Shown: positions 14,458-26,492, numbered from the stretch's first letter. The stretch: 64,000 nt of DNA from Albugo candida (GCA_905220665.1 CAJNAR010000157.1:248001-312000); one strand, 5' to 3'. Program-made: numbers and translations. Notes: a model not told the origin generated them from the sequence alone.

Positions 14458-17400
14458 CTTGATGTCGCCACATAACTTTTTTTATTTTACGTCTCAGAGA
14501 TGCAACTTTTACGGCACGCTCGCCACATACATTGTCATAAATCGGCAGTCTTAGAGAAATTCAAATTGATTGCTTTGATGGTTGCACACTTTTTGTAGTC
14601 TTGATCTGATGCAAGTAAAGCAATAAGCAAAGTTGAAGTCTCGATTCAGTAGAGCTTGAAGGCACTAGCAACACTGCTGTCGCGTAATTTCGCAGTTCCA
14701 ACATTCCCATTACGATGTAATTCAAAGAAGAGATTGGGTGGGACTCATTTCCATTGCGGTAGCGGTTGCAAAACAATCAATGCTGGAATTCCTCTAACTT
14801 ATCCTACTTAGCCTCAGTCTCAAGTCGCATTCCAAGGCAATGCATACTGATCAAGTGCGCCTTGGCTTCTACCAAGCTCAATCAATAATCTGTCTATCGT
14901 GCCTCCGCTTCATCAACATGTAACTCAACACGAAGCCCATCTCAACTGAGCATATCAGCATCAAACATAACAAGCAGGCAATCCGACATCTACAGAAGCT
15001 CTAGAGGCTGTTGATATGAAACAATGCGGATGGAAACCCTAATCGGAACAAACCAGAGAGGGCAAAGAATAGAAAATCGAGCGAAACATGATGATATAGA
15101 GGGAGGACATGAGAAGAAAGAAGGGGAAGTAAAGCGAAGAGGGGGGAGAGAAAATGGTGGAACCAAACAATCTCTAAACCAAGAACTTCTTCCTTCTAAA
15201 CAGAAAGCTGACGTGGAATAAAGATCTACTGGTGACCTCTCCACGCACTCAGCATCCGCACCACCACAACCGAAGGCAAACGGCCTCGAAGACAATCAGA
15301 AATGGCGACTCTATCGCACTTCTCCTTCCGACCAAAAACAATTGAGCGTGCACGCCACGGACAGAGTAATTTTGCTACTGGCAATCAAGGTGTCGGCGAA
15401 TTTCGGCAACAAAGCACGGTTCATGATACAAAACCCTAGCATTACATCCAAATTGCTGATGCAGTAATTTTTGTTCACAGATACTCTAATTTAATCTGTG
15501 CTGATTATTTCGGATTCTACTTTTGATGAATTTAAATGAAGTACGAAACCTGCGGAAAAGTCCGTAGTCGACAAGGGAACTAAACTGTACGTGAGCGTGT
15601 AATGGCTAGAAACGTTATGGCAAAAGTCGGCCATTGCAGCAAATGTAACTTGGAACATAGAAAGGATTTATTAAAAGAGCCTGCAACGATCATTATGCTT
15701 CGCTCAGCATAAAAAGTCGTAAATAGCAAGGAGTGTTGGACTTACTTATTGATAGCAATGCGCGATCAAAATAATCCAAAGCTCGTCATGTAGCTGATTC
15801 CCCAATATGTGTCTTATTTTTATGATAAGGACCCCTTATTTTTAGGCGTAAACGTCGACGAACTAGTGCACGATATTTCTTGATATCGGAAGTCGATTTC
15901 ACAGGATTTGTTTTGTTTTCGGAGTATCTATCACTGTGATGTGTCGAAAAAAGGTTGTCAATCGCAATGATAACTTTCGTTTGAAAAGCAACTGATAGTT
16001 TCACCTTATTTGAGCAATGTAAAATGTATGCCATTGCTTCGTAAGTCTGGGCGCTGCTCGCGCTTACGAGGGAGCGAAAGAAAGCTCAAGATTTATAAAA
16101 ACCCTCTATCTTTCATTTGTCCTTTTACAGCTATCTCAACAATATGGTCTACACTGAATTATTCCTCGCTGAACTCGTTCCCTTCAGCTACATAAATTGA
16201 CGAGTGGAGCCACAAGAGCGCGTAGGTAGCTGAGGGAAATGAGTCCAGCGAAAAAAAAATTGATGCAGACCATATTGGTTGGGATAGCTGGAAGAAGACA
16301 AATGAAAGGTAGAGCACTTTCATCAATCCTAGGCTTTTCGTTCACTCCACCGTAAGCGCGAGCAGCGCCCGGCCTTTGCACCAACTGTCGCAAACATGCG
16401 TATTGAAGTCAAGTCATTTGATCGCGCTTCCATAGAGTTTTCCCAGACTCGCTACTTCCGTTTCCCAAGTGTCTTTCTTGCCGACTTTCCTCTCCGTATG
16501 TGATACGCTGCTACATCATCAGCAGTCTCCTCAAATAACGTAGTGCTACACCCTGCTTCATACCATGTATAAGAATTTGAGATGTTCCATTCCCTATTTT
16601 ATCGCTGGACACTGAAACAAAATCTGGTCGGCTTATATCTATAACTCTCACCTTCTTCTCGGGAGCGTGCGACACGTGTGAGCTGTATCTTGGAAGGTTT
16701 GGGACTATACCTAGCGTGCAGAGAGTGCATTTTGTGATGAAAGGGATCTAGTTTAGAAAAATGTGGAAAGGCTCGACCACTGCAAACTTTTCAGACACAG
16801 CATACGGTGATATCAAATAGTAGTGAAATAATTCAAGATAGGTTTTGGCTTAGAGCCTAAAGACTACAGCATGTATAGCAAGCCGCATTTCGTGCAAGAG
16901 CAATGATGCGTTATACGCCTCTCTTACTTCATAATGCAGTGCGCTCTTATTCAATTTTACAGCATCCTGACAGCGTAATGACATGAGAACGTTAAGCAGG
17001 ATATTGGAATCCCCGAATTACGTGTCCCTCTATAGCGACCATAGCATCCGTTGCCTGAATCATTCCATCGAGCAAATAATGACGACATCTGAGAAAGCTA
17101 TCAAGTTTGCCTTTGTCCCAACTTCACGTCTTTTCTAGATTTGTATAGCTCCTCTCGCGCGCTGTATATTCAAACGCAAGTACAGAAGCGTGAGGAACGA
17201 TTTCACACACCACGATATCGATAAATCACATGGGGTAACCGTCATTCCACTGATGACATGGAACATCGATGCATTTTCATCAGCGACAGATTCCGTACAG
17301 ATAATGATATTCGCGTGCAACTGAAGTGGTTAGCTTGGCCTAATGCTGTCGAAAACATTCAAAGAAGCCAAACGCAGTCTACACGCGCGTCGGAAGGTGA

Positions 17401-17960
17401 TATTCCATAGCGTTATGTCCTACTTCCACCGCGAAGGAACACAAGACCTCCGACCTCTATTTATTCGAAGACAAGTAAGGCTTGGTACATGAATGAAAGC
17501 AATGAATCACGGTACCTCCATCTCGTCACAAACAATCGATAAAGAGTGCAATAGACCGGAGGATGCATCTATGCCGAGTGCTTTATCATACCGCTTGATG
17601 AGACTACTCGCGATGCTGATGCTCTTCTTACGGCTTCCATTGACGATCCACTAGCAATAGGATGTTCCCCCTTTATAATAACGAATGCTACCATGGACGA
17701 CTGCCAGTGCTGAATGTACGCCAGACCGAGGCTGCACTGAGACGATTGAACGTGATTGTCGGAGCTATTTGCGTGAAATTCAGCACTAACGCATTCTGTT
17801 TGCGAATGAAAATGCAAAAAGATCAGTGTCATGAGGTCCGACTACGTTCATCAGCTGACTGGCATTTCGTGTGTTTTCGAGGGTTGATAGCTCGTAGGAG
17901 AGAGAGATTGCAAATGCGAAAGCCGCTTGCATGTGCGGAAGTACGATCCTCAAGGATTGT
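14458..17960. other. Gene-poor region with foldback element
   Basis: No gene is supported over 3.5 kb. It contains a purine-rich tract (about 15100-15165), the palindrome listed separately at 16035-16375, and many short frames without domains. Composition is similar to the surrounding DNA. It may be decayed mobile-element sequence, and it probably continues the repeat that starts by 17961. Confidence 0.45.
16035..16375. repeat. Long inverted repeat / foldback palindrome
   Basis: Two arms of about 165 bp face each other around position 16203. The outer end of the left arm, GGGCGCTGCTCGCGCTTACG (from about 16048), recurs as its reverse complement near 16350-16370. Further matching blocks include CTTTCATTTGTC, CAGCTATC, AATATGGTCT and TTCCCT-CAGCTAC. 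The arms are diverged but clearly homologous, with almost no spacer. This is the form of a foldback or MITE-like element or of a recent inverted duplication. No transposase is encoded. Confidence 0.65.
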
Positions 17961-20108
17961 ACCCCATTGTCATCGTCAAAGAGCTGGTCTGGTGACTGAT
18001 GTAAGACCGAAGAGAGCGCTTAAGGTCACGAGTGCTCATCGAGTTGAACGTCGACCCGTTATTCTTTCTCACTAACGAGATAAACGATGCTGAGAGGATC
18101 CGACGGCACGCATAGTCCACTGTTCTCTTTTTGCGGACGTGCTGGCTATCGCCGGAAATGAGGAAGCCCTTCAGCATATAGTTATCATGACACTAATCTT
18201 GATGGTTTTTGGATCATTTGACTCGTATCGGTAATATCGATAAGATTGTGAGTATCTCATGGCGTCGATGATAATGATTTTTACAATTCTTTATTTCTCA
18301 CATAAATTTGCGACCTCTACCGCTTCCTGCAGCATTTAGGAACTGATAGTGCATCAAAGATACGCACACGGAGTATTCTATGAAAACGAAAGAATATTCC
18401 AGTCGCACCATCCTATGGCACATCATTCTGTCCGTTCGTCTCGAAGTTTAACTGTTAAAACGCGAACAAAATGCTCCCAGATCTTTAATGGGACAATAAA
18501 GGAACCCATTAGCATCAACGCCGTTCTCAAATGATTTTCAAAGCACTTTTGTCGCCAGCAGACATTTCTGATAACGGTACTCTCTTCAAGTAGGCCGTGC
18601 TCGGCGGGCTTTGTGGCACCATTGCTATAACCCCTTCCACCGCAAACGTTAGTTCCAATAAACAGCTTTTTACCATCCATTATAAGAATTTTTTAAGGTT
18701 TTTGCTGAATCTAACTTCACGTCGGATGGGATTGTGTGCAACGTCAGCCATTCTGTCGTATTCGGTGCTCAGATGTACACCACAGCAATCATAGATGTTA
18801 AGGCTGAATGAAAGTTGAATAGCAGGTGAACATTGAATGACTGTGCATGCTTTCAATACAAAAAAACGTTTAATTTCTTCCAAACCACTGCTTGGAGCTT
18901 ATAGTGTTTCAGCTGTTTCGACGTCTTGTTGCTTTCTATGGAGTGTGGAGACGGATTATTCTCTCTTTGAGTGCTCTATGGTTGGTAGATGGTAGTAGCC
19001 GCAAATGATGGGCGAAGACTTCAAAGTGTCGCCGCCACTCCCAATCGTTCCAATAGATCGCAGCACAAAAAACTCAAACAATACAGCAAAACTTTGAAAT
19101 GGTACCATCACATTGGTCGTGTACCATTCTATCGGTACACGTTCCAAGCTTGTTACTTGATTCGAAATCGCATTGGAATGTGTTTAACGTTCCACTCTTT
19201 CCAGCTTGTAGATTTGCGAAGATATTCCCAATACTTTGATCCCCACATTCCCGCATCTCTTTTGTAACGACGAGTGCACGTTGTTAGACGCCACTTTTTC
19301 CAACGAGCCCACCGTAGCACTGATTCAATTTGACGTGCAATGTCCCAAACCCAACACAGCCATTGAATTAGGTTGATGCATCCCTGGTAGCTCAACATCA
19401 TTCGCTTGTAGTTGTCCTCCAAATATTCGATTGCCACCACCTTTCCCACGACCACCAACATCTCGGTAGCCACCTTTTCAGTTGCCTTACGGGCAATAAT
19501 CACAGCCGCCTCCTCCACTTCCACCACACGGTCGATTGTATATCCAAGCCATTGCCGGATCTTTATTCGAACCACACTTACGATGCTGCAGACCGTATCA
19601 ATCACAGTGTCAAAAATTTCTTCGAGTAGGGTAAACATGTTAACGTTCGCTGATTTTTTTTAAAGTGATTCCAGGCATCCTTGAGTTCCTAGCCATATTC
19701 TCCATCTTCTCCATCAATTAAATCTGAGTCTGGTCTCTTTGCGGAATTTCTGCGTGGCGATGAGATGGAGAAGCTTTAACGTGCCTTGGCAGTCAATTCG
19801 TCAAAACTCTCGTTCCAATTGATCCGATTTGCTGATATGCCAGGTATATCAACAAATCAGATCAATATATACACGAATCCTGTCGATTTGATGCTGAAAG
19901 ACATCAAAAGAATAGAATAGAAGGAACTTGATGCGAGCATGACTATCACGTTTATGTAATCAGATGCTTGTAAAGTTATATGTTGTTCTGTCAATAGTAA
20001 ACTCGGAATCGTTCTTGCGTTATAGAAGTTTTCATGAAGAGATGCACCATACTGTCATAATACATAAACCGCGCTTATCGCATATTTGCCTTGAGTTTAG
20101 CCACCTCT
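17961..20108 (-). repeat. Copy A of a >2.1 kb dispersed repeat (inverted relative to copy B)
   Basis: This stretch aligns in reverse complement with 61887-64000. Homology ends abruptly near 20108 (matching 61887 in copy B). On the other side it runs at least to 17961, where copy B is cut by the window edge, so the true element is longer. Small indels account for the length difference. Divergence is uneven: low around the 161-codon frame and higher near the boundary. It is a candidate unclassified mobile element; no transposase, reverse transcriptase or terminal motif was recognised. Confidence 0.8.
19153..19638 (-). CDS. Repeat-borne hypothetical protein, copy A
   Basis: An intact 161-codon frame with ATG inside the repeat, matched by an equally intact frame in copy B (7 amino-acid differences). 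The product has an amphipathic/hydrophobic N-terminal half (FTLLEEIFDTVIDTVCSIV), then a long Val/Ala/Glu-rich helix and an unusually Trp- and Arg/Lys-rich C-terminal half (LIQWLCWVWD, WARWKKW). It belongs to no family I recognise. Of 12 nucleotide differences between copies, about 8 are non-synonymous, so protein-level selection is not evident. It may be an element-encoded protein or a frame open by chance. Confidence 0.4.
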   Translation of the reverse strand: MFTLLEEIFDTVIDTVCSIVSVVRIKIRQWLGYTIDRVVEVEEAAVIIARKATEKVATEMLVVVGKVVAIEYLEDNYKRMMLSYQGCINLIQWLCWVWDIARQIESVLRWARWKKWRLTTCTRRYKRDAGMWGSKYWEYLRKSTSWKEWNVKHIPMRFRIK

Positions 20109-21307
20109 TTGTCCTATTCGTACAATGTTTCGATGAAGTATTGGAATCCGCTTGTGAAAATTGGCGCACGTCTGTAAGTGTATGGAGTGAGTCCTAAACT
20201 ACTCTATTGGCACTTTCGTTCTTTAAGGGATTCCCCGTGGTACAAAAATTTTATATTTGGATTAGTTAAGTATCTGATTCTGTAGTTCCTTCCGATGTCC
20301 GATGGTGTTGAGGGATCTCCTTGGTGGAAGCGTTTGTCAGGAAGCGGGTGGAACTCGCACTGATCCGATTCGCGAGAAAGATAAATTTCGTCTGCTTGCC
20401 AAGTCCACGCACAAGCGATTACTAATCGCCAAGGTCGCGATCTCGCACTCTACTGCCAAGACCTTCTCAACCGCTTTAAGCACAGAAATGGGCAGTTTTG
20501 GAGCAACTGGCTTGTTTTGCGCATTCTTTCCTATGCGATATCGAAATGTACTTTGGAGAGGAAACGGCACATGCTCTTTATCTGATCTTTTGGCTGTAAT
20601 TACAAAATAGAACCAAATCCTTGCCATCGCATCAAATACATTGGTAGAGATTGTTGCGCGACATTCTCTGATTTTGGAAGATGCTGTAGAAACATACAAT
20701 TGATGAGAAAGATGTTAGCAATCAGAAAAAGGTCGCGGTTGAATACAAATACTCTATAGCAATTCAGCCTGATGTAGCGGTGAATAAAGGTCCCTCATCA
20801 AAAACCTGTGAAGATTCTTTCTTAATAAGAACTTGGAAGTTGATGCTAATCATTTTCTTCCATAAGCAGAACACGACGAGTAAGCCAACCATTTATGATC
20901 TCCCCGTTTTGTAGAGCCAAAGATGATATGATAGCAAGCTGCCGCATGAGCCTTAGACCGTTGCCGACGAGCACGGGACGCTTCATTAAATAGATGCGAT
21001 ATTGTGGACCAAAGATACTGCGCCTGTGGTTACATATTTGTTCGCGTCTTCATGCCCAAATGAACAAGAGCCCATAATCCGATACTAATCGTAGCATTTC
21101 AATTCGTTCACACCGGAATTAGTTGCTCTTATTAGATGGGAAAAATCTTAGAAAGCGGATGCGTAATTAAAATACTTTCAAATGCATGTGCCTATCCATA
21201 CAATCATAAGCGAACCTGAGTGAGAAAAAAAGAGGAATGCGAGAGTTACTCCAAGTGTTATACATGTAGCTCAGCTTGATGCCACTGAGATTAAGCCTAA
21301 CAAATAG
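20109..21307. other. Gene-poor region left of the PPCS-lipase fusion
   Basis: No gene is supported. A 120-codon minus-strand frame at 20337-20699 has protein-like composition but no recognisable domain and no homologous copy in the window. It is the best candidate for a degraded element fragment here. Confidence 0.35.
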
Positions 21308-23923
21308 TCAAGCGGCCGAAAATTCCACAGATTCCTTCATATTCGTATCGTAATACAAAAAGTCATGATACCGAAAGTAAGTCACCAGCTCGGTCATTCC
21401 AACGTCACGTTGTGTGTGACATTCCCGTCCACGGTGTCCGTATTGCTGACATACTTTGCATTTATGCTCGCCAGTGCTGTGGTTGGTGCGTCCACAATGA
21501 CGACATGGCTTGCCACGGTGAGGACAGTCGGAGCCACGATGAGTACCTCGTTCGGTACAATAACGGCAACGATGTTGCTCTATTGAATGACCTTTTCGCT
21601 CACATATGCAGCAGACGGTAGCGGCCTGAAAATGGGATTTTTTGATGACTCGATCAATGATACGATCCGCTCCACGCACGATGGGAAGCATAGAGAAAGA
21701 AGATGGCAAGCGTCGTGCAACTCCAAGGCCATTCTCACGCAAAAAGATCTTGATTGCAGCATCGCTGTATCCTTCCGAGGTGGGAGGAAAAGCATGAATG
21801 TTATCGGACGGGTGCATTACATTCAAAATCTGTTCAGGCTCGAATAACAATTTGAGACGAGCTGCAAATCCAGCATCCCCAACGCGCGGCGATCCGAATC
21901 CAACGAAATCGATTTTACTCACATCCAGTCCTTGCACTCGACATCGATCACCCAAATATAGCATGAGAAGCTGTCCGAGCATCCCGCCCATGCTGTATCC
22001 TGTTATGTGCACTGCAGCGCCAATTTTTATATACTTCATTATTGCTTCAATTATTCCTTCCATGATCATATCGTCCATGTATCCTTTTAAAGATCTATGG
22101 ACTCGAACATGACTTGCTTGTTTTTGTGATTCAAGTCCTTCTTGCTGCATGTTATCATGCCTTCTCACACTTCTTGTGTGGACTTGAATACGAGGATGAT
22201 CGAGGACGAGTGTGTCGTATTCACGGATCAAGGGATGCTTGATAAGTTCTTCAAGTGACGTCAAATCAGTGACATCCACTAAACCACGAATCAATCCAGC
22301 TGATATCATGTTTTGGATGCTCTGTCGTACCCTTGTTTGCTCACCTTCTGACCATGCCGATCCGATCTTGCTCCACATAAATTGTAATAAAGCAGCCGCG
22401 GAAGAATAATCTCCAGTTATCGAAGCCGTCACAACATCAAGCGCAGATGTGAGAGATACTGATTTGAGCTGGTACTTCAGTTCACATATCTCTTTTTCAG
22501 CCCATCCAGACCAGAAATCTCCCCAGACGTCTCTAATGGTATTTGGCGTTCCCGCTGGACTGAAAGCGATCACTACATCCAAACCACTATCATGGGTATT
22601 GGATTTTGCCAGGTTACCTTCCCATACATGAGCACGAGCGCAATGACTGCGATTCTGGAAAATTTCTTTCAGCTCATAAATTGGTGATTGCGCTCCCAAC
22701 TTTCTTTGAGTTCGTATTTGAAGCCCTTTGCCAAACTTGACGTTTTTATTACCAGCGGCGTCTTCATTCAGTAAATCTGTAGGCTTCAACATACAGAACT
22801 TGGCCGACAACAACAAAAGTTCTTTCGCTTTTTGCAGTATTGCACGCATTTTGCAGAAGTTACGATGTAAATCTGCAATCCTTGCAGCGAACGCATCATT
22901 AATATCCTCATGCTCCGGACATGTGAGAATCGTCTCGTCTTGTTCAGTGACCAGAAGTATCTGATGCGGATGTTCCATGCGGTTGACTCCAGCAATCACA
23001 TCTACCCCATACTTTTCCAAGTCTTTGTGTGCGGTTTCAATCATAGTTTCCTGTGGTAAATCATACCTGAAGGAGACCAAAAATGCCTTTGGGCACCAAT
23101 CTTTGCGAATTTTCCGAATCAAATTTGGAGCTCGGACAAAGTGGATGGATAGCTTCATGTCTATTTTTTCATACTGTTTACTGAAATAATTTGTACTGTT
23201 GGCATTTTTTTGGCTATTTCTGATGGCATTGATATTGGCTCCATTCTGCTTCCCCCAAAAGGGCGTCTCCGAGTGAATGGGTACATAGTATTCCATGACC
23301 GTGGCAGCCAAGATGACGATACCACGAGTATTCGCTTTATGAATGGCTTGTGTAGCGATGCGAAGAAGCAACAAATATTGCTGCAAACAGCTAAACGATA
23401 CTTTCAACATATGTTGTTTTGAAATAGCATGAGTCTTCATGATCTTATAGAAGCGCTCTGTCTGGGCTTTATCCATGCCGCCCAATATAATGCAATCATT
23501 CTCGTCTTGGTATTGAAATATATCGAGTAGAGTGTCCTTCTGGATATACTTTTGAAAGTGTCGTGTGAATGGCTGCAGCGAGTCTTCTCGACACAGGAAG
23601 ATGACGCTATACTTGATGGACAGGAGGTACTCTACGCACGCAGGCCCTTGATATTCTTGCACTCTACCCGTTAGATCAACAAATAATTCTTTTGTCCTAT
23701 CTAGAGGAACATTCGTCGGACCGGAAGTCACAAGAGCGATTCCTCGGCAGCCATCTTGCTCCATTTCACGTTCGATAAAGCTGTGAGTACTTCTTTCATG
23801 CTCCAAAAGTTGCCATTCGGGGTCTTCCTCAATCTGATTTTGAAAAAAATCTTCTACAAAAGTATCTGAATCGGCTGTAACATCACCACCGAGTCTCTGG
23901 CGAATCGCGTCCCATATTGACAT
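21308..23923 (-). CDS. Fusion: phosphopantothenate-cysteine ligase-like + class 3 lipase + zinc knuckles
   Basis: A single ATG-initiated exon of 871 aa. Residues about 60-345 resemble eukaryotic phosphopantothenoylcysteine synthetase (CoA pathway): ALVTSGPTNVPLD at the start, ILAATVMEYYVP, then DWCPKAFLVSFR and VDVIAGVNRM with ILLVTEQDE. Residues about 445-725 resemble a class 3 lipase: DVVIAFSPAGT, nucleophile Ser644 in GYSMGG, FVGFGSPRVGD, then SDNIHAFPP with a plausible Asp707. Residues 771-835 hold four CCHC zinc knuckles: CX2CX4HX6C, CX2CX5HX4C, CX2CX4HX6C and the classical CX2CX4HX4C. The glycine-rich substrate motif of PPCS looks degenerate (FVDLTGRVQEYQG), so ligase activity is uncertain. 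I know of no described protein with this domain set. Confidence 0.75.
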   Translation of the reverse strand: MSIWDAIRQRLGGDVTADSDTFVEDFFQNQIEEDPEWQLLEHERSTHSFIEREMEQDGCRGIALVTSGPTNVPLDRTKELFVDLTGRVQEYQGPACVEYLLSIKYSVIFLCREDSLQPFTRHFQKYIQKDTLLDIFQYQDENDCIILGGMDKAQTERFYKIMKTHAISKQHMLKVSFSCLQQYLLLLRIATQAIHKANTRGIVILAATVMEYYVPIHSETPFWGKQNGANINAIRNSQKNANSTNYFSKQYEKIDMKLSIHFVRAPNLIRKIRKDWCPKAFLVSFRYDLPQETMIETAHKDLEKYGVDVIAGVNRMEHPHQILLVTEQDETILTCPEHEDINDAFAARIADLHRNFCKMRAILQKAKELLLLSAKFCMLKPTDLLNEDAAGNKNVKFGKGLQIRTQRKLGAQSPIYELKEIFQNRSHCARAHVWEGNLAKSNTHDSGLDVVIAFSPAGTPNTIRDVWGDFWSGWAEKEICELKYQLKSVSLTSALDVVTASITGDYSSAAALLQFMWSKIGSAWSEGEQTRVRQSIQNMISAGLIRGLVDVTDLTSLEELIKHPLIREYDTLVLDHPRIQVHTRSVRRHDNMQQEGLESQKQASHVRVHRSLKGYMDDMIMEGIIEAIMKYIKIGAAVHITGYSMGGMLGQLLMLYLGDRCRVQGLDVSKIDFVGFGSPRVGDAGFAARLKLLFEPEQILNVMHPSDNIHAFPPTSEGYSDAAIKIFLRENGLGVARRLPSSFSMLPIVRGADRIIDRVIKKSHFQAATVCCICERKGHSIEQHRCRYCTERGTHRGSDCPHRGKPCRHCGRTNHSTGEHKCKVCQQYGHRGRECHTQRDVGMTELVTYFRYHDFLYYDTNMKESVEFSAA

Positions 23924-24130
23924 TGTCCTGCCTGAAGCACTTCACAACTGTCGAAAAAATTTCTATTTTTTTTATCGAACTTAAAATTCGTATCAGTATC
24001 TCAAGTACAGATGTTTGGTGAGCAGTGCGGTCTCACGTTGCAAGGGTATCTATATTTCTAAATTAGCGTATCAAAGCTTCGCGGCGCGGTGAGAAACCTT
24101 TTGAGGCAGCTGCAGTCAATGCTTCTCGAT
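23924..24130. other. Spacer between the fusion gene start and the SUN gene stop
   Basis: 207 bp with a T-rich run; it should contain the promoter of the fusion gene. No coding signal. Confidence 0.3.
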
Positions 24131-26293
24131 TCACGCGGACACCGGCTTTCCGTGCACTTGGAAGCGATAGAGACAGGTATACTCTTGATTTCCGTGGTTA
24201 GATTCAATGCTGAGTGTCATACCATCCAACACAGTGGTACAATTCTGGAAATGGAATGCGTCAGATTGAGAAAGATAATGTAAATGATGAGATACCTCGG
24301 GAGAAATTATCTTGAAAGTCTGACTTGAAGAATCTGAGCGATTGAACGCGTAACTACCAAGCGGGATGCGATCGACAGTATAAGTCTCCAAAGTGCCTAT
24401 GATACCCTACAAAATAAAAAGGTTGATCACGGATTGTCAATTACATACTCAATGCTTCAGAACAGTATCATCACCCATAAACGAAAGCGATTCGGTGCAG
24501 CAGAAAAGTCGCGAGCAACTTGTCTCCTGATATGTTGAACAGTGACAGAGGTCGGGATAATCCTATGACTAAGGCGGATGGAGAGATTTGCCTTTTGGCC
24601 ACTGAAACCCCAACAGCTCCCAATTTCCATGGTTTCCTGCAAACAATGGTGATTTAGTGTAATTCTGTAAGCTATTTTGTCGATAAAATTGAACATTCAA
24701 GTTTTACCGATAATGCTGTCTCGGGCCGTCCATTATGACGTGATAGCCAAGGTGGTGTCACAAATTCAGTCAGGAGATCGCGTGCTGAAAAGATTGATGG
24801 AGAGAAAGTAGATGGGGTTGTGAATGAGTGGTCGTAGTTTGGTCGCAAAATTAGAGGATGAATCACAGCTTCAAAGATACTTTTAGCAATGGTCTGTTTC
24901 GTTGGGAAAATGTCGCTACATAGAAGCCGTGAGAGTCGATTTCGCTGTGTGCTAATGTTCTCACCGTTTTTGGTAGACGACTCGAGCTCCATTGGCAATA
25001 CCCGCATAGTCAACGTCTTCTTTTTGCGTTGCTATTTCCTTTACCGTTTGTTCGATTATATTAATCAACTCGTGCTGTGATGAATGTTCGTGTTTGGACC
25101 CAAAGGTCAGAGAGCTCGATGCGACTGTACTGTCTTCCAACTTTTGAGTGGATAGATCGTGCTCTAGTTTGTGTAAGTTCGACTGCATTGTTACAAGTAG
25201 ATTTTGTTCAGTCTCGTTCTTCCAGTCTTGTAGCATGTCGCCCATAGTTCTTTGTTGGCTTACCAGCAGTGTTTCCTCATCCACCTATCCATCATATAAA
25301 GCGTGTGCTGGCTCAATTCAACATGTTCAGGCTTAATACCTCTAGATATCTCACAATGCCAGTCATTCCGGTTTGGAAATGATCTTGGGCTTTTTCCAAA
25401 TTACTTATTTTTGAAGCCTAAAGACTTTGTAAAGCAACGTAAACGATGAATTCACTCATGAGACGTACTACTTGCTGTATGCCTTCAGCGACTCGACGCT
25501 CTACATATGTGGAAAGAGTGCTACTCTTATCCATCATATTTGTTTGCTTTTGCTGCTCCAACAGTGTCCTCTGCATGAGTTCTTGAACGGACCGAAGACT
25601 TTCAATCGCTTGATCTTGTTGGCTTACGGTGGTGCGAAGTGCATCAAGTTCGTTTTCAATGTAAGCCAATTTGAAGTCGAGGACTTCTTCCATGATACTT
25701 TTCATAGCTCCGCGCTCCTGAGAGCTCATTGTGCCGGTACTTTGGTCTAGATATGGTATCCGTGAGGCATATCGAATAGCGCTTGTGAGGTACGTGGGTG
25801 CGAAAATTGCAATTGCACAGCATATCAAAGGCAGCAACAGCCATGTCACATTCAATACAACAAGTATGAGACGTGCAAGTAGACTCTATCATAATACGAT
25901 GAGATTTAGCTGATTGTACATTCATCAGACTCATGAAGGTACCAGACTCCACTTGAATCCTTTGCTCAAACCCTGCATGAAATGAGAATGGATTATTTCT
26001 TGGAAGGAACTGAATGTCCCATTTCGTCCATCGATATCTTCGCGGTCATATATCGATGACTGGTTTGGTTCACGTGCAGGTGATGTAGAGTCTTGATATC
26101 TGGTTGCGGAAGATTGTTGGCTGCTTATAAATGTAATATCATCTTCCTTGTCATCATCTATCTGATCATCTTCTTCGTCTTCGTCGCTCTCTTGATTCTG
26201 TCTCTGTACCTGATTCAAGTTTCCAAGCAGCCGACGTTGTACTGGTGTTGTGTTGGTTCTTTGGAGCGTACTATTCCGCCCAAACCTGTCCAT
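24131..26293 (-). CDS. SUN-domain inner nuclear membrane protein
   Basis: Eight exons (26293-25943, 25885-25469, 25417-25340, 25284-24965, 24915-24708, 24636-24475, 24406-24296, 24244-24131) give 586 aa. The N-terminal nucleoplasmic part is acidic (DEDEEDDQIDDDKEDD). One membrane helix follows at about 117-150 (LLARLILVVLNVTWLLLPL), then coiled coils, then a C-terminal SUN domain: DYAGIANGARVV, SCWGFSGQKANLSIRL, PNRFRLWGIIGT, SQTFKI and the diagnostic SNHGNQEYTCLYRFQVHG. SUN proteins bind KASH peptides to form LINC bridges across the nuclear envelope. All introns are 49-71 bp and preserve frame. The identity is firm. Confidence 0.93.
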
Positions 26294-26492
26294 ATTGGGA
26301 TTTGAACGTAGTACAAGTTATGAGCATGCATTCTACCTCTACCTTGGACTAGAACGTGTCCCTGAGGATCGCAACTTGTATCTGCCGCGATCCATTTCTG
26401 CTGTATGTGCAATTTCAGTCTCATGCACTGTGTATACTCGCTTAATTACGAATAAATAGCTAGCTGGCAACCATTAAGTAATTTCCTCAGAC
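26294..26492. promoter_or_regulatory. Divergent promoter region, SUN and FAR1-like genes
   Basis: 199 bp between two start codons on opposite strands; no specific motif was recognised. Confidence 0.3.

Noticed and set aside
15024..15295. Frames on both strands in a purine-rich tract
   Set aside because: Composition-driven, no domain, no homologue in the window.
16010..16393. Two short convergent frames of similar sequence
   Set aside because: Their similarity is explained by the palindrome; neither shows coding features.
18349..19267. Small plus-strand frames within repeat copy A
   Set aside because: Most are not kept intact in copy B or are antisense to the better-conserved 161-codon frame.
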